A stretch of DNA of 7,821 bases from JAULZV01 sp032117135 (GTDB lineage Bacteria > Patescibacteriota > Minisyncoccia > Phycocordibacterales > JAACPR01): NCBI GenBank assembly GCA_032117135.1, contig JAULZV010000016.1, forward strand, positions 1 through 7,821. Reading direction: 5' to 3'. Below are positions 5,468-7,821 of this stretch, one piece after another. Numbering within the stretch: position 1 is the first letter of the stretch; the number at the start of each line of letters is the position of its first letter. The position numbers and the translations under genes are program-made. The notes below the pieces were generated by a model that was not told the DNA's origin, did no database searches, and was given only the letters and a program-made list of their open reading frames with translations.

Positions 5468-6433
5468 ATGAAAATTATTACTGAATCTTCCGTATTTCTG
5501 TCGAACGGTTTCCAAAGCGGCGAGTTCGTTATTTTCTTGGTCCAAGACCTTGAAGGGAAATGGGTGCAAGAAAAAAGAAAAGGAACAGGAGAATGCACTT
5601 GGCATGATGACGAAAAAATCAGCGACATGGAAGTGTCGCTAGTTGGAAAGAAAGGAATAGTCGGCTGTTTCTACGGCACCAGCGCTCATTCACGTCAAAA
5701 ATCTCTCACAGGATTCTTCGGCTTCAGTGAAGAAGAGCTTTCGGAAATTATTTCTGAGCAAGGTTACACTTGCAAAGACCACGGCTTTAACGCCTATGAT
5801 TGGGAGGTTGTAAAAACCCTCGAGGAATACCTCGAGGCTCGCTTCCTCTGGGATAGTTTCACACCCTGGTCTTCCATGAAAGATGGTATCCACAAAATGC
5901 CATATCAGTGGGGTGATCAGGCTGCAGACAGCTTCGCTCTTATCAAAGAGGGTAAGCTTGTTGATTCATCAACAGGGTGTGGGGATCGCACACCGTATCT
6001 TACCGAAAGTGAGGAGAAATGTTTGGCTGAGGGTCGACTTTATACGTCGAACCAGATGTATGATAATAGTGCCGAACAGGCTGAGTATGAGAATGACTTC
6101 TGGTCTGTGGCTAAAAGGCTTGGTCTGGAAGATGAGTATGATCGTCTATGTCGAGCCGAGTATTCTGAGAGTAATCAGAAAAAACTCTCAGAGCTTGCGC
6201 GTCGCATTGACGCTCAGATGTTTCATGAATACGCAAATCAAAGAGCAGATAAAGATAAAACCGGCGTTCTCCGCCGACTCTTGAAGCATTATCGTCACGG
6301 ACAGAATCCACTCAAATCTCTCCGAAAAGAGAAAGGTGGAGAATGGAGGTTTCATCGAGACTTTCCTTCCGACCTGTCAGATAGAGCCGTGATTTATCAT
6401 GGTGAAAATTGGTGGGTTTCATGGGTTAAATAA
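5468..6433 (+). CDS. 321-aa hypothetical protein, Trp-rich
   Basis: I do not recognise this protein. It appears soluble, with no signal peptide or membrane segment. It has 11 tryptophans (residues 32, 45, 112, 128, 134, 148, 212, 293, 315, 316, 319) and six scattered cysteines (43, 67, 102, 171, 185, 228) in no obvious zinc-binding spacing. The N-terminal 70 residues look beta-rich. Residues 200-260 are helical and charged, and 262-297 are strongly basic (KTGVLRRLLKHYRHG, KSLRKEK), a possible nucleic-acid-binding tail. A stop codon at 5432 limits upstream extension, so ATG 5468 is the start; no clear Shine-Dalgarno site precedes it. The reading frame contains many perfect hairpins (7 bp at 5621-5640, 8 bp at 5818-5837, 9 bp at 6164-6192), unusual for an ordinary gene. 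Coding status is likely from length and composition; function unknown. Confidence 0.75.
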   Translation: MKIITESSVFLSNGFQSGEFVIFLVQDLEGKWVQEKRKGTGECTWHDDEKISDMEVSLVGKKGIVGCFYGTSAHSRQKSLTGFFGFSEEELSEIISEQGYTCKDHGFNAYDWEVVKTLEEYLEARFLWDSFTPWSSMKDGIHKMPYQWGDQAADSFALIKEGKLVDSSTGCGDRTPYLTESEEKCLAEGRLYTSNQMYDNSAEQAEYENDFWSVAKRLGLEDEYDRLCRAEYSESNQKKLSELARRIDAQMFHEYANQRADKDKTGVLRRLLKHYRHGQNPLKSLRKEKGGEWRFHRDFPSDLSDRAVIYHGENWWVSWVK

Positions 6434-6636
6434 CTTGTGTGCGTCACCTGCGTAGTGGTGAGTATGAGAGGTGCATCCTCTCAAAGTACAGTTCCTACAC
6501 ACTGGGTGTGGGTTGGGCTGAATAAGCTTTGTAAAAAGGTTTCCGACGTGGTGTCGGATAGTTTCTGGAGATTTAGAAAAAATCTCCAACTTCTAGAGTC
6601 CGCAACATACTGTTGTTGACTCTCAGGTTCAATTCT
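6434..6636 (+). other. Spacer of 203 nt made of six consecutive hairpins
   Basis: Between the 321-aa and 117-aa genes six hairpins follow one another: TCACC/GGTGA (6444-6461), GAGAGG/CCTCTC (6466-6482), CACAC/GTGTG with flanking CC/GG (6494-6512), TCCGAC/GTCGGA (6542-6558), a 9-bp stem 6566-6574/6580-6588, and AGAGTC/GACTCT with an inner CAAC/GTTG (6595-6623). The last ends 13 bases before the ATG at 6637. The stems differ in sequence, so this is not a tandem repeat. None ends in a T-run, so they are not terminators. They may protect, process or control translation of the mRNA. Confidence 0.65.
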
Positions 6637-6990
6637 ATGGTCAAGATCAAATGCTTGACTGGTCCATACGCGGGACAAATCCGCGAAGCTCCTGAAAACC
6701 AGAATCCTTTGAAGATTCTGGTCTCGATGGTCGAGTTGGGTTGGCAGTGGGAGATTGATTTCTCTTCAGCTACCCGTAACGAGACTATCGCATGGGGTGG
6801 AGCGGACCTGATGGCGAGAGCTATCAGGGCGGTGAGAGAAGGTCGTGGAGCGTTTTTCATGGGAGTCGAGTACTCCACCATGGAAGACCTTCAGACCTTT
6901 GAAGACGAGATCGTGTCGTCCGGATATCACGTTCAAGTGGCATCCGACGATCATAATGGTCTCGTCGTCTACACCATCACTCCCGAGTAG
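6637..6990 (+). CDS. 117-aa hypothetical protein (KCLTGPYAGQ start)
   Basis: This is a small soluble protein that I cannot place. It opens with VKIKCLTGPYAGQIRE, continues with a helix-rich middle (ELGWQWEIDF, then ADLMARAIRAVREGR at about 56-70), and ends in alternating strands (YHVQVASDDHNGLVVYTITPE). There is one cysteine (6) and three tryptophans (36, 38, 53). It has no signal peptide or membrane segment. The frame could start at TTG 6613, but that lies within the 6595-6623 hairpin; ATG 6637 has a weak AGG nine bases upstream and gives the more natural N-terminus. Perfect hairpins run through the coding sequence, including 9 bp at 6698-6722. It is probably co-transcribed with the 321-aa gene. 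Confidence 0.7.
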   Translation: MVKIKCLTGPYAGQIREAPENQNPLKILVSMVELGWQWEIDFSSATRNETIAWGGADLMARAIRAVREGRGAFFMGVEYSTMEDLQTFEDEIVSSGYHVQVASDDHNGLVVYTITPE

Positions 6991-7185
6991 TGGACCCGCC
7001 CCTCTCTTAAGGGGTGTGAACAGAAGAATGAACTCAGGTTTTACGCACTTGACGGATTTCATAGACGGGAGCTATCCCGTAAAAATAGTATAGGCCCCGC
7101 AAGCCTTTCAAAGAAGCGGCAGTTGAGGATAGGGTATGTCGGCCCGAACTTGGAACTGTGAAAAAAACAAGTAAAAGGTAATCGT
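6991..7185 (+). other. Structured spacer before the 61-aa gene
   Basis: No gene is seen in these 195 bases. CCCCT/AGGGG (6999-7014) starts eight bases after the stop, and ACGGGA-gcta-TCCCGT (7065-7080) is followed by AAAAA rather than T. A third stem, CCGC/GCGG (7097-7119), encloses CTTTCAAAG. TTGACG at 7049-7054 has no -10 box at a useful distance, so I do not call a promoter. The spacer ends with a Shine-Dalgarno site, AAGG at 7175-7178. Confidence 0.5.
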
Positions 7186-7371
7186 ATGAAATATGCGACC
7201 CTTTCCCTTCTTGTAGGGTTTGCTATTGGCGGATCTTTCATTGCAGGTTTTTGTGTGGGTAATGCCCAGACTGATCCTGACAGTGGAGTTGCGCCAGTAA
7301 CCTACTACAACAGTGGGTATACGTACTCTTCCGAGTACGACTACCTGCTGGAGGGTGACAAAGAGGAATAG
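7186..7371 (+). CDS. Small membrane or exported protein, 61 aa
   Basis: Residues 5-25 are a continuous hydrophobic stretch rich in Gly, Ala, Phe and Val (TLSLLVGFAIGGSFIAGFCVG) after a single Lys at position 2. Polar, Tyr-rich sequence follows (TYYNSGYTYSSEYDY) and an acidic tail. This is either a single-pass membrane protein or a signal peptide cut near GNA-QT (after residue 27). C23 is not in a proper lipobox because Phe precedes it. It has the best ribosome-binding site of the window, AAGG seven bases before ATG. It is probably the last gene of the transcript. A perfect 7-bp hairpin (CGTACTC/GAGTACG, 7322-7339) lies in the coding region. Function unknown; size and topology would fit a holin-like, peptide-toxin or envelope protein, but nothing decides. 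Confidence 0.65.
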   Translation: MKYATLSLLVGFAIGGSFIAGFCVGNAQTDPDSGVAPVTYYNSGYTYSSEYDYLLEGDKEE

Positions 7372-7573
7372 ACTCTTCTGAGGATAGCACTCAACCTCTG
7401 ATCCATAAGTGCTCATTGTTGTCACCTTTTTAAAGCGTGAGCCTGACATGCAGTGTTCGTAGACTATGGTGGTCCAACTGCTCGATACGTTAATTCGAGC
7501 TACTTTTCAAACACATAACCTTTTAACACAAGATTGTGTGTTTGTAGGTAATTGTAATTGTTTTATGATATAC
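7372..7573 (+). other. Gene-free 3' region with stems
   Basis: No credible gene is present. Stems: AGCACT/AGTGCT (7386-7413), GCTCGA/TCGAGC (7480-7500) and CAAACACA/TGTGTTTG (7508-7515 with 7537-7544, 21-nt loop). The open frames here contain no recognisable protein character. The region is best read as the 3' untranslated part of the transcript. Confidence 0.5.
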
Positions 7574-7713
7574 AAAACCCTCCACAATACCACCTGCAAG
7601 ATCATAATCGGATATGAGGATATGGCGAGCGATACAAATCTCTCTCCTCTAACCCATGTCCTTATATTTGTATAATATATGAATCTTGTTTGTGGTATTG
7701 TGGAGGGTTTTTT
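7574..7713 (+). terminator. 20-bp perfect stem with 98-nt loop and T6, probable terminator
   Basis: AAAACCCTCCACAATACCAC (7574-7593) is perfectly complementary to 7692-7711, and the right arm runs into TTTTTT (7708-7713). This would end the rightward transcript. The 98-nt loop is far larger than in a normal intrinsic terminator. It contains the pyrimidine tract complementary to the leader repeats and a TATAAT at 7671-7676. Alternatively the arms could be the terminal inverted repeats of a very small mobile element. Confidence 0.6.
7640..7650 (+). promoter_or_regulatory. Pyrimidine tract complementary to the leader repeats
   Basis: CTCTCTCCTCT is the exact complement of AGAGGAGAGAG, the first 11 bases of all three leader repeats (4961, 5000, 5225). 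It lies in the loop of the 3' stem, so it could pair with the leader of the same or another RNA molecule. The pairing is possible by sequence; its occurrence is inferred. Confidence 0.4.
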
Positions 7714-7821
7714 AATCTCCAGAATTCCTCGATGCTCTGCATCGGTCCACATGGTATTCTTGATGTATGGAACACATACGAAAGAGACACAATGTATCAC
7801 TCCTTATATACCACCTCGTCT
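7714..7821. other. Right edge, no supported gene
   Basis: CGATGC-TCT-GCATCG (7730-7744) and GTATG-gaaca-CATAC (7766-7780) are short perfect hairpins. A plus-strand frame from ATG 7751 stays open to the window edge, but it is only about 23 codons, has no ribosome-binding site and no recognisable character. Confidence 0.3.

Noticed and set aside
6437..6619. 60-aa plus-strand frame.
   Set aside because: It coincides with the six-hairpin spacer, is rich in Cys, Ser and Val in no coherent pattern, and lacks a ribosome-binding site.
4862..7713. Resemblance to a single-stranded RNA phage genome: structured RNA with a 321-aa, a 117-aa and a small membrane protein in maturation-coat-lysis order.
   Set aside because: No replicase is present, none of the proteins shows recognisable phage character, and the unit sits behind a normal DNA promoter next to chromosomal-type genes. 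The likeness is only in layout; a structure-based search of the 117-aa protein against coat proteins would settle it.
3107..7713. CRISPR array or tRNA gene among the many repeats and hairpins.
   Set aside because: No regularly spaced direct repeats and no cloverleaf with a T-loop signature were found; the three 12-mers are 39 and 225 bases apart.
7507..7800. 97-aa minus-strand frame and 69-aa plus-strand frame (7466-7675) across the 20-bp inverted repeat.
   Set aside because: Both read through the perfect repeat arms or the loop, lack ribosome-binding sites, and have no protein-like composition.
7751..7821. Start of a new plus-strand gene running off the window.
   Set aside because: Only about 23 codons, no ribosome-binding site, and the frame overlaps a short hairpin; it cannot be supported here.

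Overview
The window looks like a chromosomal segment of a Candidate Phyla Radiation (Patescibacteria) bacterium or a close relative. The main reasons are the large soluble VirB4/TraD-like DNA-translocation ATPase, a TrmB-like regulator, a small ParD/RelE-type toxin-antitoxin pair, mostly missing Shine-Dalgarno sites, and promoters whose -10 box lies so close to the ATG that the mRNAs should be leaderless. This is inferred from gene style; there is no rRNA or marker gene. The standard code fits: all genes end at ordinary stops and none needs recoding.

Left half (1-4740). A 71-aa acidic protein of unknown function (minus strand) is divergent from a 904-aa type IV secretion/conjugation ATPase (plus). 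The ATPase gene is followed by a 122-nt branched inverted repeat. After a 229-nt AT-rich gap come an antitoxin and a toxin, three bases apart. Convergent with the toxin is a TrmB-family regulator (minus). Its promoter is TTTACA-N17-TATACT with the ATG exactly where transcription should begin, so the start is better placed at 4704 than at the longest-ORF start 4734. A perfect 9-bp dyad (4725-4750) surrounds the -35 box and looks like an operator.

Right half (4741-7821). A good promoter (TTGACG-N17-TATTAT, 4827-4855) fires rightward, away from the regulator, with a second TGACA/TGTCA inverted pair just upstream. The inferred transcript runs about 2.85 kb to a 20-bp perfect stem followed by six T (7574-7713). 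It begins with about 600 nt without a credible gene but rich in stems, then carries three unrecognised genes (321, 117 and 61 aa; the last a small membrane or exported protein), separated by spacers of about 200 nt.

The most unusual property is that this unit, coding parts included, is packed with short perfect hairpins: four of 8-9 bp with loops of 11 nt or less, where about 0.4 would be expected by chance. The leader also holds three exact copies of a purine 12-mer, AGAGGAGAGAGT. Its first 11 bases are perfectly complementary to a pyrimidine tract in the loop of the 3' stem. I read the right half as a candidate undescribed RNA-centred element: a large structured RNA plus three small genes, possibly controlled by the adjacent TrmB-like protein. 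That reading is inference; the stems, repeats and promoters are directly visible.
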